From a virus, in IMG/VR virus record IMGVR_UViG_3300017782_000284, positions 1 through 20,965 of that record: a stretch of DNA of 20,965 bases. One strand, given 5' to 3'. Below are positions 1-5,734 of the stretch, one piece after another; position 1 is the stretch's first letter; every line of letters starts with the position of its first letter. A program made the translations under genes and the position numbers. The notes below the pieces were generated by a model, which worked only from the letters and a program-made list of their open reading frames with translations, made no database searches and was not told where the DNA came from.

Positions 1-81
1 AATTACCGCAAGTATGACACGGATGAAATGATGTTATTGCTGCATAAGATTAAACAGGAGCTAGGGTTAGATGAACAATAA
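1..81 (+). CDS. 3' end of an unidentified rightward gene
   Basis: Frame 1 is open from the window edge to a TAA at 79-81 and gives the last 26 residues of a protein, ending in MLLLHKIKQELGLDEQ. The tail is charged and looks helical. The true start lies outside the window, so the family cannot be named. Its last 11 bases overlap the start of the next rightward gene, which is typical of a compact phage operon. It and the next two genes run opposite to the large late operon, so they probably belong to the early or middle transcription unit (inference). Confidence 0.6.
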   Translation, partial: NYRKYDTDEMMLLLHKIKQELGLDEQ

Positions 82-247
82 GATAGTAGAGGATTTGTTT
101 AGCGCAGACAAAGCTGAGAGGCGCAGAATATTATATGAAGAGATGTACAGGATTAAGTGGGAAGCTCTGAGAAAGGACGAGCGAGATGATCAGCGAGAGA
201 AGCGCAACCTGCATAGACCAGCAGGGTTTGTTGCGGCAAGGGAATAA
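71..247 (+). CDS. small charged protein of unknown function, 58 aa
   Basis: ATG at 71 opens a 58-residue frame ending at TAA 245-247. An AGGAG at 56-60 lies 10 bases before the start, and the gene overlaps the end of the preceding one by 11 bases, suggesting translational coupling. The product begins MNNKIVEDLFSADKAERRR, is dominated by Arg, Lys, Glu and Asp, and looks like one long amphipathic helix. There is no signal peptide or membrane segment. It may be a small early regulatory protein or a host-takeover factor, but nothing in the sequence shows which. I do not recognise the family. Confidence 0.65.
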   Translation: MNNKIVEDLFSADKAERRRILYEEMYRIKWEALRKDERDDQREKRNLHRPAGFVAARE

Positions 248-305
248 TCGTGGGGCAGCCACGGGGAAACGCGGTCAACCAGAGTAGTGACGAAAACTGC
301 CCCGA
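248..305 (+). other. intergenic segment with nested inverted repeats, possible structured RNA or terminator
   Basis: A 7-bp perfect stem pairs GGGGCAG (252-258) with CTGCCCC (297-303). Inside it two shorter hairpins can form: 259-263 with 270-274 (one mismatch, loop GGGAAA) and 274-277 with 288-291, though they compete for base 274. Together they suggest a three-way-junction RNA of about 55 nt between two small rightward genes. AT-rich DNA with a run of four T follows at 311-314, so a weak terminator or RNA-processing site is also possible. I could not match it to a tRNA, a hammerhead ribozyme or a riboswitch I know. Confidence 0.35.
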
Positions 306-337
306 CATAATTTTATTAAACCAATGAGGAGATTACA

Positions 338-562
338 ATGATTAAATACTTCACCTTCATGGTGCTCACTTATTTTATCCAGGGTGAGCAAACCACGCAT
401 AACATAGTATTCCCTAGCTACGACGCTTGCAGCCATTCTAAGGAGGCTATGTATGCTATAATGGAATATCAGCATGATGATGTGCTAATTTACTGTAAGG
501 GCACTCAGGTGGCTTCTAACGAGCTTGTGAAGCCTAAGCCTAGACCCTATCTAAGCCATTGA
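338..562 (+). CDS. small secreted-type protein with two cysteines, 74 aa
   Basis: A GAGGAG at about 325-330 precedes the ATG at 338 by 7 bases. The first 14 residues (MIKYFTFMVLTYFI) are hydrophobic after one Lys and look like a short signal peptide or membrane anchor. Two cysteines, C31 and C53, lie 22 residues apart and could form a disulfide if the protein is exported. The tail is polar and Pro-rich (KPKPRPYLSH). The layout resembles the 53-residue product at 2281-2442 on the other strand. The last 16 bases overlap the end of the converging endolysin gene. Function unknown; a small periplasmic or membrane factor is the best guess. Confidence 0.65.
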   Translation: MIKYFTFMVLTYFIQGEQTTHNIVFPSYDACSHSKEAMYAIMEYQHDDVLIYCKGTQVASNELVKPKPRPYLSH

Positions 563-1161
563 TAGATTTTCTTAGTTTCTTTATTCCGATGGTCCAAGCC
601 AGTATAGCCACCGTTGACGCGCTTAGTGATTTTCTTAATCACCTCATCGTTTACGCCCTCTCTAGCAAGTTTGAACAAGCCATTGCTATTGAAGAACCAT
701 ATAGCTGTCTCAAAAGCATACTCTTTTTCTAGCAAAGATGGATCATTGATAACCTCTGGCTTACCCATGTCTGCTGCAAATGCTTTCGTATTATTATAGC
801 CAGTTAATTGTAAAAATCCGCGTCCAATATATAAGCTTGCCATGCTAGGTGTTTCATTGCCCATTCTGCCCACGTAAACCTTTTCAGCGAGTGCCTTGGG
901 GTTGCGTGCATACGGCTCTGCGCTTTCTTCAGTTGGGAAGCGACTAGGCCAAACCTTCATCATGGCTTCGACTGAGTAATTTAGATTCTCTTTGACATAC
1001 TTGAACGTACCGCTTTCATGCACAACTTGACCCAACAGGTGCGCACCTTCCTTTGGCGATAGATCATAGTGCTGCACAATAGCTCTAGCCGTGTTAGGCC
1101 CAAATGAGCCATCTGGTTTACAGCCGCACTTATCTTGCAGTAGTTTTAGCGCTTCACTCAT
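547..1161 (-). CDS. endolysin, glycoside hydrolase family 19 (chitinase-like lysozyme)
   Basis: This is the phage endolysin, expected to cut the glycan strands of peptidoglycan at the end of infection. Counting from the upstream ATG at 1167, residues 5-32 look like a short peptidoglycan-binding repeat (DGSFGPNTARAI) and the rest is a GH19 catalytic domain. HESGTF holds E51, the likely general acid; ENLNYS holds E60, the likely second acid; GRGFLQLTGYNN (116-127) and RVNGG (184-188) are typical of the family. There is no signal peptide, so release must depend on the holin. I chose the ATG at 1161 because GGAG sits 7 bases upstream; the ATG at 1167 would add two residues. It overlaps the spanin-like gene and is the last gene of the late operon. 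Confidence 0.93.
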   Translation of the reverse strand: MSEALKLLQDKCGCKPDGSFGPNTARAIVQHYDLSPKEGAHLLGQVVHESGTFKYVKENLNYSVEAMMKVWPSRFPTEESAEPYARNPKALAEKVYVGRMGNETPSMASLYIGRGFLQLTGYNNTKAFAADMGKPEVINDPSLLEKEYAFETAIWFFNSNGLFKLAREGVNDEVIKKITKRVNGGYTGLDHRNKETKKIYQWLR

Positions 1162-1426
1162 TGTCATTCTCCACAGGCTTCATTCCCCACTGCCTAGTAT
1201 AGCCGTATTCCTCATAAGCTGCAGCCCAGCGATTTTCTGTAAACGTGGCAAACGATATAAGCATCTCAGTATCTGTGTATAGCTGATCTACCCATTCGCT
1301 ATTCTCTGCGACTTGTTTCTCAAGATGCTCTATCCTGTGCGCTTGGTCTGACACCCACCACACACCAGCTACGATTTGCGCGATCATCGCTATAACAAGC
1401 GCTAAAGGTACTTTTAGATCACTCAT
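1154..1426 (-). CDS. small membrane protein with coiled coil, spanin-like candidate, 90 aa
   Basis: Residues 5-26 form one transmembrane segment or uncleaved signal anchor (VPLALVIAMIAQIVAGVWW), followed by a short heptad-like helix (HRIEHLEKQVAENSEWVDQL) and a polar C-terminal part. One N-terminal membrane segment with a periplasmic helix is the layout of an inner-membrane spanin (Rz type), and the gene lies between holin and endolysin, where spanins often occur. No lipoprotein partner (Rz1-like, with a lipobox Cys) was seen. The start overlaps the holin stop as ATGA. The spanin role is inferred from layout and place; an accessory holin regulator is an alternative. Confidence 0.75.
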   Translation of the reverse strand: MSDLKVPLALVIAMIAQIVAGVWWVSDQAHRIEHLEKQVAENSEWVDQLYTDTEMLISFATFTENRWAAAYEEYGYTRQWGMKPVENDNE

Positions 1427-1827
1427 TTGGCTACACCCTTAAACTTCTCAAAGCTACGCATACCGCCAAGCCCAAGCATACCAAGCAGAACAGTCATTAA
1501 GCTGTTCATGTCAAACTCAGGTAATGGTGGGTGCTGCACATCCAGCCAGCCCGTTATAAACAGCGTAACTGGTAAGCCTAGAAAGTGCCAAAATAATGCA
1601 AGGCCGCATGTCCACCCCACAAAAGGACGCCAGCCAGCAATAAATATATTGCGAGACTTAGCTTCCTCTTTGTTAATCTCAATTTGCCCACGGGCAAGTT
1701 CTTGGGCATGTCTTTCAGCCATTGTAGATATTTCATGTGCGAGCCTCGCTTTCTCATCTTTATCTTCAATTACTTTGTCTAAAATTCCACTGACAGGGCC
1801 AACCAGTTTACCTAATAGGTCCATCAT
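1423..1827 (-). CDS. holin, GTA-type three-TM family
   Basis: The holin should open the inner membrane at a set time so that the endolysin can reach the wall. The 134-residue product has an amphipathic N-terminal helix rich in Glu, Lys and Arg (16-58), then hydrophobic stretches near 62-82, 83-95 and 108-124. The sequence NIFIAGWRPFVGW followed by an aromatic membrane segment is characteristic of the family known as GTA_holin_3TM, and the C-terminal segment ends in a basic patch (RSFEKFKGVAK). GGAGG lies 7 bases before the first ATG, and the ATGA overlap with the EF-hand gene suggests coupled translation. A second ATG follows directly at 1824, so the start is uncertain by one codon. Confidence 0.88.
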   Translation of the reverse strand: MMDLLGKLVGPVSGILDKVIEDKDEKARLAHEISTMAERHAQELARGQIEINKEEAKSRNIFIAGWRPFVGWTCGLALFWHFLGLPVTLFITGWLDVQHPPLPEFDMNSLMTVLLGMLGLGGMRSFEKFKGVAK

Positions 1828-2174
1828 TGTTCGTCCTCCATTTTTATACTAGCTTTCTTGCTCTCAGCCTTTGCAGAGTAGGCATTGAAGCCCATAAACG
1901 CTGCAACCACGCCACTAGCTGCAATAACATAAACTGATGCAATATCTGTGATGAGGCTTGCAGCTTTGTCGAAACCAAGCACTGAGGCAAGCAAGATGAT
2001 GAACGGATAGATCAACATACCAGCCAATGCAAAACCTGTGAAACGTCTTTCTGCATTGCGCTTTAGGTCACGGTCAATCATCTCAAGTCTGCGATCTTCA
2101 AGTGCAATCTTATTCCACTCAGAACGCTCTATAACGCCATTACCGTTAGTATCTGCCTTATCAAACTCTGTCAT
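1824..2174 (-). CDS. EF-hand membrane protein, 116 aa
   Basis: The N-terminus carries a canonical EF-hand calcium-binding loop: D8, N10, N12, G13, I15 and E19 fill loop positions 1, 3, 5, 6, 8 and 12. A charged helix rich in Arg (21-45) follows, then two membrane segments at about 47-66 and 78-99 and a polar Lys/Glu tail. With only one EF-hand, the protein may pair as a dimer to bind calcium. It sits directly before the holin with an ATGA overlap, and its own start overlaps the stop of the 37-residue gene, so it is made together with the lysis proteins. A role in sensing Ca2+ or tuning holin triggering is an attractive inference but not shown; it may also be a structural membrane protein. Confidence 0.88.
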   Translation of the reverse strand: MTEFDKADTNGNGVIERSEWNKIALEDRRLEMIDRDLKRNAERRFTGFALAGMLIYPFIILLASVLGFDKAASLITDIASVYVIAASGVVAAFMGFNAYSAKAESKKASIKMEDEQ

Positions 2175-2284
2175 TTATTCGCCCTCGCATACGCAATTGC
2201 TATTCTTTTTTCTCGTGTGATTATAACAACTTTTCCCGATTTGTCATATATTACAATTTTTCCACGCCATTCTCGTAAAATCAC
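2171..2284 (-). CDS. 37-aa basic peptide with GTG start
   Basis: A GTG at 2284 opens a 37-codon frame ending in TGA at 2173-2171. The start overlaps the previous gene's stop as GTGA, and the stop overlaps the EF-hand gene's start as ATGA. It therefore fills exactly the gap between two genes, which is strong though indirect evidence of a real gene. The product starts MILREWRGKIVIYDKSGKVV and ends in a basic helix-like part (REKRIAIAYARANK). It looks like a beta hairpin followed by a helix and has no membrane segment. I do not recognise the family. There is no clear Shine-Dalgarno, so translation would depend on coupling. Confidence 0.6.
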   Translation of the reverse strand: MILREWRGKIVIYDKSGKVVIITREKRIAIAYARANK

Positions 2285-2442
2285 AGTTCTATTTTAATAC
2301 ATACCACTTTTGATTTATCGCTTGTGACAAGAACATTAGCTTCTTCTTTTGCCAATTCACACACTTCTTGCTTGGTGTAGCTGCCAATATGATAGTGCTC
2401 AAAGCCTTGCGTTGCTAACTGAACCCAGAGTAAAACCCACAT
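2281..2442 (-). CDS. small two-cysteine protein with hydrophobic N-terminus, 53 aa
   Basis: The ATG at 2442 follows directly on the TAG of the preceding gene and gives 53 codons to TGA at 2283-2281. The N-terminus MWVLLWVQLATQG is hydrophobic, like a short signal or membrane anchor. C28 and C48, 20 residues apart, and a KEEA stretch follow. The pattern (hydrophobic start, Cys, KEA/KEEA, then Cys near a beta strand) resembles the 74-residue protein at 338-562, so the two could be distant relatives. Its place among the membrane and lysis genes suggests an envelope role. Function unknown. Confidence 0.65.
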   Translation of the reverse strand: MWVLLWVQLATQGFEHYHIGSYTKQEVCELAKEEANVLVTSDKSKVVCIKIEL

Positions 2443-2919
2443 CTACCACCTACCTTGCTTACTACCCCAAAGATAGAAAAGGCCAAATAATAAAGCTGCA
2501 CCTATACCAAATATAACAAAACCTATCGCAAAGTTAATCATAGCATCTATTTGCTCTTGCTTGCGGTAAAGCTCATCTTTTCTTTGTTTTCTCATTTGTG
2601 CCTCTATTGACAGGACTTCTTTCCATGCGCTAGGACCATACGTCCAACTGATATGGTCCTTTATCTCAGCCCTCATTTGCTCCATCTTTTTCTTATTTGC
2701 AAATATCTCAATTGCTGTTTCTTCATCAGAGCCTTTGAAAGTCTTTTTCCAAAATGGAGGATCTTTTTCTCGCTTTTCTATTTCATTAAAGTCGCTGAAA
2801 GCCTTGCCCCAAGTTGACAGTTGGCTTGTCATATCTTGAAAGTCACGCCCCGCTGCGACTGCTCCCTTAAGTGCTTTGAACGCTCCTGTGGCTAAAGCTA
2901 CGCAGCTAACGGGGTCCAT
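2443..2919 (-). CDS. conserved phage protein with C-terminal membrane anchor, 158 aa
   Basis: The product begins MDPVSCVALATGAFKALKGA, a short Ala/Gly helix, followed by a charged helical middle region (45-125) rich in Lys, Glu and Arg and a single membrane segment at about 129-151 with a short basic tail (GSKQGRW). From memory, proteins of this type are common beside the structural and lysis genes of marine podoviruses, usually without assigned function. It could be a holin-like or membrane-anchored protein acting in late infection, or a minor virion protein. The start lies only 3 bases after the preceding stop, without a clear Shine-Dalgarno, which points to coupling. Confidence 0.85.
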   Translation of the reverse strand: MDPVSCVALATGAFKALKGAVAAGRDFQDMTSQLSTWGKAFSDFNEIEKREKDPPFWKKTFKGSDEETAIEIFANKKKMEQMRAEIKDHISWTYGPSAWKEVLSIEAQMRKQRKDELYRKQEQIDAMINFAIGFVIFGIGAALLFGLFYLWGSKQGRW

Positions 2920-2922
2920 ATC

Positions 2923-3114
2923 TTAGCTCATAAAGGTCATTCGCAGCAAGAGTAGTAAGCTTGCACCGCTAATGCCTATCATAATCGCTTCCATGCGCTT
3001 GATACGGTTATATAAATCTTTAAACTGTATTTTCATTTCAGTCTTTATCTCCGCAACTTGAATTTGCAGTTCGTCTATACGCTCATGCGCTGATGATACT
3101 GTACGCTTATCCAT
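2923..3114 (-). CDS. small coiled-coil membrane protein, haemolysin XhlA/holin-like layout, 63 aa
   Basis: Residues 8-42 form a heptad-patterned helix (ERIDELQIQVAEIKTEMKIQ and on), followed by one membrane segment at about 44-58 (IMIGISGASLLLLL). An N-terminal coiled coil plus a C-terminal membrane segment is the layout of XhlA-type proteins, which help phage or prophage holins; the match is by layout, not by clear sequence identity. I chose the ATG at 3114 because it overlaps the TAA of the upstream gene as TAATG; an in-frame ATG at 3132 would add six residues and overlap that gene by 19 bases. It is the first of six small membrane-type genes leading to the endolysin. Confidence 0.75.
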   Translation of the reverse strand: MDKRTVSSAHERIDELQIQVAEIKTEMKIQFKDLYNRIKRMEAIMIGISGASLLLLLRMTFMS

Positions 3115-3416
3115 TAATATGTCCCTTCCCAAACTCTTAGGTCACGAAATTCATTACTCATAAGTTTGCGTTTTAACACATCTTTCACCGCTTGTGTATC
3201 TGTCCACTGCACACCAGCTTCCTTTAGCCACACATTGAGCAACGCCATATCTACATTCCCGACATGCTTATAGTCAGAGCCAAAGCTATTCTGTGTCACT
3301 TCTCTGGCCTGCTGAGCGTCTTTAAGCATGTGAGAAGCATCATACGTCTGCTTTATGATGATCTTATCATCTTCAAACGTATACTTCTCGCTAACTTTGG
3401 TAGACGTATTAGCCAT
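3114..3416 (-). CDS. conserved phage protein of unknown function, 100 aa
   Basis: The product starts MANTSTKVSEKYTFEDDKII and is soluble, with a beta-rich N-terminal third and helices after it (MALLNVWLKEAGVQW, then VKDVLKRKLMSNEFRDLRVW). Proteins with this layout (DASxML, then HVG, then a WLKEAGV helix and an aromatic C-terminus) occur, as far as I recall, near the capsid genes of podoviruses, but I know of no set function. The ATG at 3416 overlaps the upstream gene's end by 8 bases; an in-frame ATG at 3431 would add five residues. A head-completion or minor structural role is possible from its place two genes after the capsid protein. Confidence 0.8.
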   Translation of the reverse strand: MANTSTKVSEKYTFEDDKIIIKQTYDASHMLKDAQQAREVTQNSFGSDYKHVGNVDMALLNVWLKEAGVQWTDTQAVKDVLKRKLMSNEFRDLRVWEGTY

Positions 3417-3672
3417 CTTCCCATGCCTCATTTACATCAGGTGTGCTTGGGTCATCTGCTTTTAGTGTGCCATTTGCATTTCTAGCGCGCTTCTTCTTTG
3501 CAGGCGCTTTCTTCTTTTTCGCTGGTTCTGTCTCTATCTCCAGCACAGTTACCGCATGTGGGCGAAACGCTATGATCTTTCTTATTTCTTCTTCTGGTAG
3601 ATCAACAATATCACCATTTCTTATCATGCCCTGTGATGTTGATAAGCTCCGTAGATTTACCTGTACTTTCAT
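3409..3672 (-). CDS. small protein with Lys-rich tract after the capsid gene, 87 aa
   Basis: The N-terminal 47 residues look like a compact beta/alpha domain (MKVQVNLRSL, then GDIVDLPEEE). They are followed by a strongly basic linker at 51-64 (AKKKKAPAKKKRAR) and an acidic C-terminal tail (DPSTPDVNEAWEDG). The ATG at 3672 has a perfect AAGGAG six bases upstream, so an in-frame extension to 3717 is unlikely. Directly after the major capsid gene one often finds a head-decoration or head-completion protein; the basic tract could touch packaged DNA or the capsid lattice. That role is inference. A hairpin lies between it and the capsid gene. Confidence 0.78.
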   Translation of the reverse strand: MKVQVNLRSLSTSQGMIRNGDIVDLPEEEIRKIIAFRPHAVTVLEIETEPAKKKKAPAKKKRARNANGTLKADDPSTPDVNEAWEDG

Positions 3673-3678
3673 TTTTAG

Positions 3679-3684
3679 CTCCTT
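3679..3684 (-). promoter_or_regulatory. Shine-Dalgarno AAGGAG that fixes the start at 3672
   Basis: AAGGAG on the minus strand lies six bases before the ATG at 3672. It supports this start over the in-frame ATG at 3717, whose frame would run through the hairpin and this site. Confidence 0.75.
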
Positions 3685-3690
3685 AAGTAA

Positions 3691-3714
3691 GTAGGGGCAG
3701 TTACCCACCCCTAC
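3691..3714 (-). terminator. hairpin just after the major capsid gene, attenuator or processing site
   Basis: GTAGGGG (minus strand, 3714-3708) pairs perfectly with CCCCTAC (3697-3691) around a 10-base loop. The stem begins 10 bases downstream of the capsid stop and is the clearest hairpin in the leftward operon. The bases after it are TTACTTAAGG, not a U run, so it is not a standard intrinsic terminator. It may instead protect the 3' end of the capsid message or partly stop transcription, so that more capsid than lysis protein is made (inference). Confidence 0.45.
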
Positions 3715-3723
3715 CATATGTTA

Positions 3724-4680
3724 TTATGAAGTTGTGTTGTCGGCAATAATACCGTTAGCAGCTTCATTTTTAGCGCAGAGTGTTAGCTCAGTCACAACCT
3801 GTCTAGTTGTGTTATCGCCTGTTTTCGCTAATGCAACGTTCTTAGTTGGACGTAGCACAGCGATTTCCCACATATCATCTTGCATGATGAATACGTCACG
3901 CGAACGGTTCTCACGGCTTGGCATGAACTCTACAGTTCCCCAAGGTGTGACATACACCGCGAGCGACTTGATAACAGCTTCATCGCCAGCTTGTACTGCT
4001 GAGCGCTGATTGTTGTTACCTGTGAAACCTAGAGCAACATTCATTTGAAATGCTGATAGGTACACAGTGTCTGGATTACCGCCATTTTCCCAGATTGACT
4101 GCATTACTGTGTCAAACTTGGTTTGTGAGAAAGCTGTTGCTGTACCATCGTCTGTACGAGCATCAGTACCGTCACCAGTTGGGTTAGCACCTGAGTTACC
4201 TGACTGAAAGCTTACGTTAGTAGTCATCCATGCAGGCGCACCAGCTAGTTCACGCGCAGTTGAAGCATTACCTGCAACTTTTGCGTTGTTATCGAAAAGT
4301 GCTTTTTCGATGTCTAGCTTTTGCTCCTTGGCGATCTTCAAGGTCTGATATGCAACCTCACGCGCACGCCCTGCTTTATCCAGACCCTCATCAGTATCTG
4401 GCACAACAACCGCATTTTTAAAGATTTGCGTTCTGTTGTTAAGCCTGCTGGTTGCAGTCATCGCAGATGCTGCAGTTGCGTCCCCTTCGATGTGTGCGTT
4501 TGCAGCACTTGATCTGAGCGAGTCAGTTTGCCATTCCACCAAAGTATTACTCGCAGTAGTTTTGCGAGATTTGGTATGAAATGGAGTTTCTTCTGGGGAG
4601 ATGTTTGTGATAATATCACTCAAATCTTCCCGAATCCCGACAGCATCATAACTGTCGAACGTATTTGCTGGCTGAGCCAT
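3724..4680 (-). CDS. major capsid protein, SU10-type (DUF5309)
   Basis: This 318-residue protein forms the icosahedral head shell. Its N-terminus (TFDSYDAVGIREDLSDII, then NISPEETPFHTK) and the stretch TLVEWQTDSLR match the HK97-fold capsid family known as DUF5309 or SU10 major capsid protein. The length is usual for that family. The middle (145-185) is rich in Gly, Thr, Asn and Asp, likely an exposed loop. AAGGAG eight bases before the ATG is among the best ribosome sites in the window, in line with a highly made product. The scaffold gene lies directly upstream and a hairpin directly downstream. No separate protease gene or delta domain was seen. Confidence 0.9.
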   Translation of the reverse strand: MAQPANTFDSYDAVGIREDLSDIITNISPEETPFHTKSRKTTASNTLVEWQTDSLRSSAANAHIEGDATAASAMTATSRLNNRTQIFKNAVVVPDTDEGLDKAGRAREVAYQTLKIAKEQKLDIEKALFDNNAKVAGNASTARELAGAPAWMTTNVSFQSGNSGANPTGDGTDARTDDGTATAFSQTKFDTVMQSIWENGGNPDTVYLSAFQMNVALGFTGNNNQRSAVQAGDEAVIKSLAVYVTPWGTVEFMPSRENRSRDVFIMQDDMWEIAVLRPTKNVALAKTGDNTTRQVVTELTLCAKNEAANGIIADNTTS

Positions 4681-4698
4681 GTTTTGTTCTCCTTAGAA

Positions 4699-5727
4699 CT
4701 AAAGGTTAGAGTCAATCATCAAGCCAATAGCATCATCTATTGAACCTGACTTACGCAGCTTTTGCTGCGCTTTACTACGAGTTGCAGCTTGACCATCTGT
4801 TCTGCGTTTAGCACCAGCTTTTACGACAGGTCTGACATTTTCACCCTTTGCCTTTGCTTTACCCTTGTTGGCTTGTAGCTGACGCCACTTGCTTGCATCG
4901 TTTAAAGCACGAACATAGCGGTGATCTATGACATTCGCCATTTCATCCTCGCTAAATCCATAAGACACACCAGTATCAACCAAATTCTTCTTGATCCTAT
5001 CGCCCTTTTCGGGATGGATAATATCAGGAATATGCTCTGCAAGCAGCCTAGCCTGTTCTTGCAAATATGATTGTCTTTGTGTTTCGGTTTCCTGTTGACG
5101 CTGTTGCGCCACTTGTCTTAACTGTCCAACTTTAGCGTTATACGTTTGCACCGCCTCGTCATAATTCATTTTTTCTTCCATGTATCCAATTGGATCATTT
5201 TCAAAAAGTTCCTTATTAGGAGGGGTAGGTGCTTGTAATCCACCTTGTTGTACTTGCTGAGCCATCTGCAAAACTTGCTCTTGCTGCTGAGCTACTTGCG
5301 CTTTGAATGCTTCTAACTGCTGGTTCGCTTCTTGAACCTTTTTTGCAGCTTCTGCATTCTCACGCATTTTTTCCTGAATATAGCTCTGACCTGCGTAGCC
5401 TTGCTTTAGTTCACTCAGGGTACGACGCTCTTGCTTGCCGTTACTGGTAACGTCATACAAGATTTCTTCGTCGGCTTCATGAACGGCCTCTACTTCTTCA
5501 GTATATTCAGTTGCATCATCTTCGTATTCGATTTCATCGCTGTCATCTGATGCATCGACAGCATCTGCGTCTTCCACCGCTTCTTCTACAGCCTCACTCT
5601 CATCCTGAGTTGGTTCAACCATAGCGTCTGCAGCTTCTTGCAGATTTTCTTCTTGAGATGCTTGAGCACCTTCTTGTGGGGCAAGTAGACTATCTACTGC
5701 GCTTTCAAGTGTAGTCGCTTCATTCAC
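4699..5727 (-). CDS. scaffolding protein
   Basis: The 342-residue product has the layout of a phage scaffold: a very acidic N-terminal part (12-90, Glu/Asp/Ala rich), a Gln/Glu-rich coiled-coil region (110-235, for example VAQQQEQVLQMAQQVQQ), and a basic C-terminal part (290-325) able to bind the inside of capsid subunits. It sits between portal and capsid genes, as expected. The start is GTG at 5727, with AGGAG seven bases upstream and no in-frame ATG nearby. Scaffolds direct procapsid assembly and leave before or during DNA packaging. The assignment rests on layout and place; sequence is poorly conserved in these families. Confidence 0.85.
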   Translation of the reverse strand: MNEATTLESAVDSLLAPQEGAQASQEENLQEAADAMVEPTQDESEAVEEAVEDADAVDASDDSDEIEYEDDATEYTEEVEAVHEADEEILYDVTSNGKQERRTLSELKQGYAGQSYIQEKMRENAEAAKKVQEANQQLEAFKAQVAQQQEQVLQMAQQVQQGGLQAPTPPNKELFENDPIGYMEEKMNYDEAVQTYNAKVGQLRQVAQQRQQETETQRQSYLQEQARLLAEHIPDIIHPEKGDRIKKNLVDTGVSYGFSEDEMANVIDHRYVRALNDASKWRQLQANKGKAKAKGENVRPVVKAGAKRRTDGQAATRSKAQQKLRKSGSIDDAIGLMIDSNL

Positions 5728-5734
5728 GGTGCTA

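Noticed and set aside
252-306. A tRNA suggested by a 7-bp GC stem followed by G and ACA
   Set aside because: Only 52 bases span the stem ends, with no T-loop, no anticodon arm and no D arm of proper size. Hammerhead core bases (CUGAUGA and a NUH site) are also missing.
547-570. Bidirectional terminator where the two operons meet
   Set aside because: Only 5-bp AT-rich stems (ATCTA/TAGAT or CTATC/GATAG) with a short T run can form; too weak to call.
1154-1426. Certain Rz/Rz1 spanin pair
   Set aside because: Only the Rz-like layout is seen; no lipobox-bearing Rz1-type frame was found nested in or next to it, so only a candidate label is given.
1427-1852. Plus-strand frame of 141 aa opposite the holin
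   Set aside because: Antisense to the well-supported holin gene, Ser/Pro-rich composition typical of a shadow frame.
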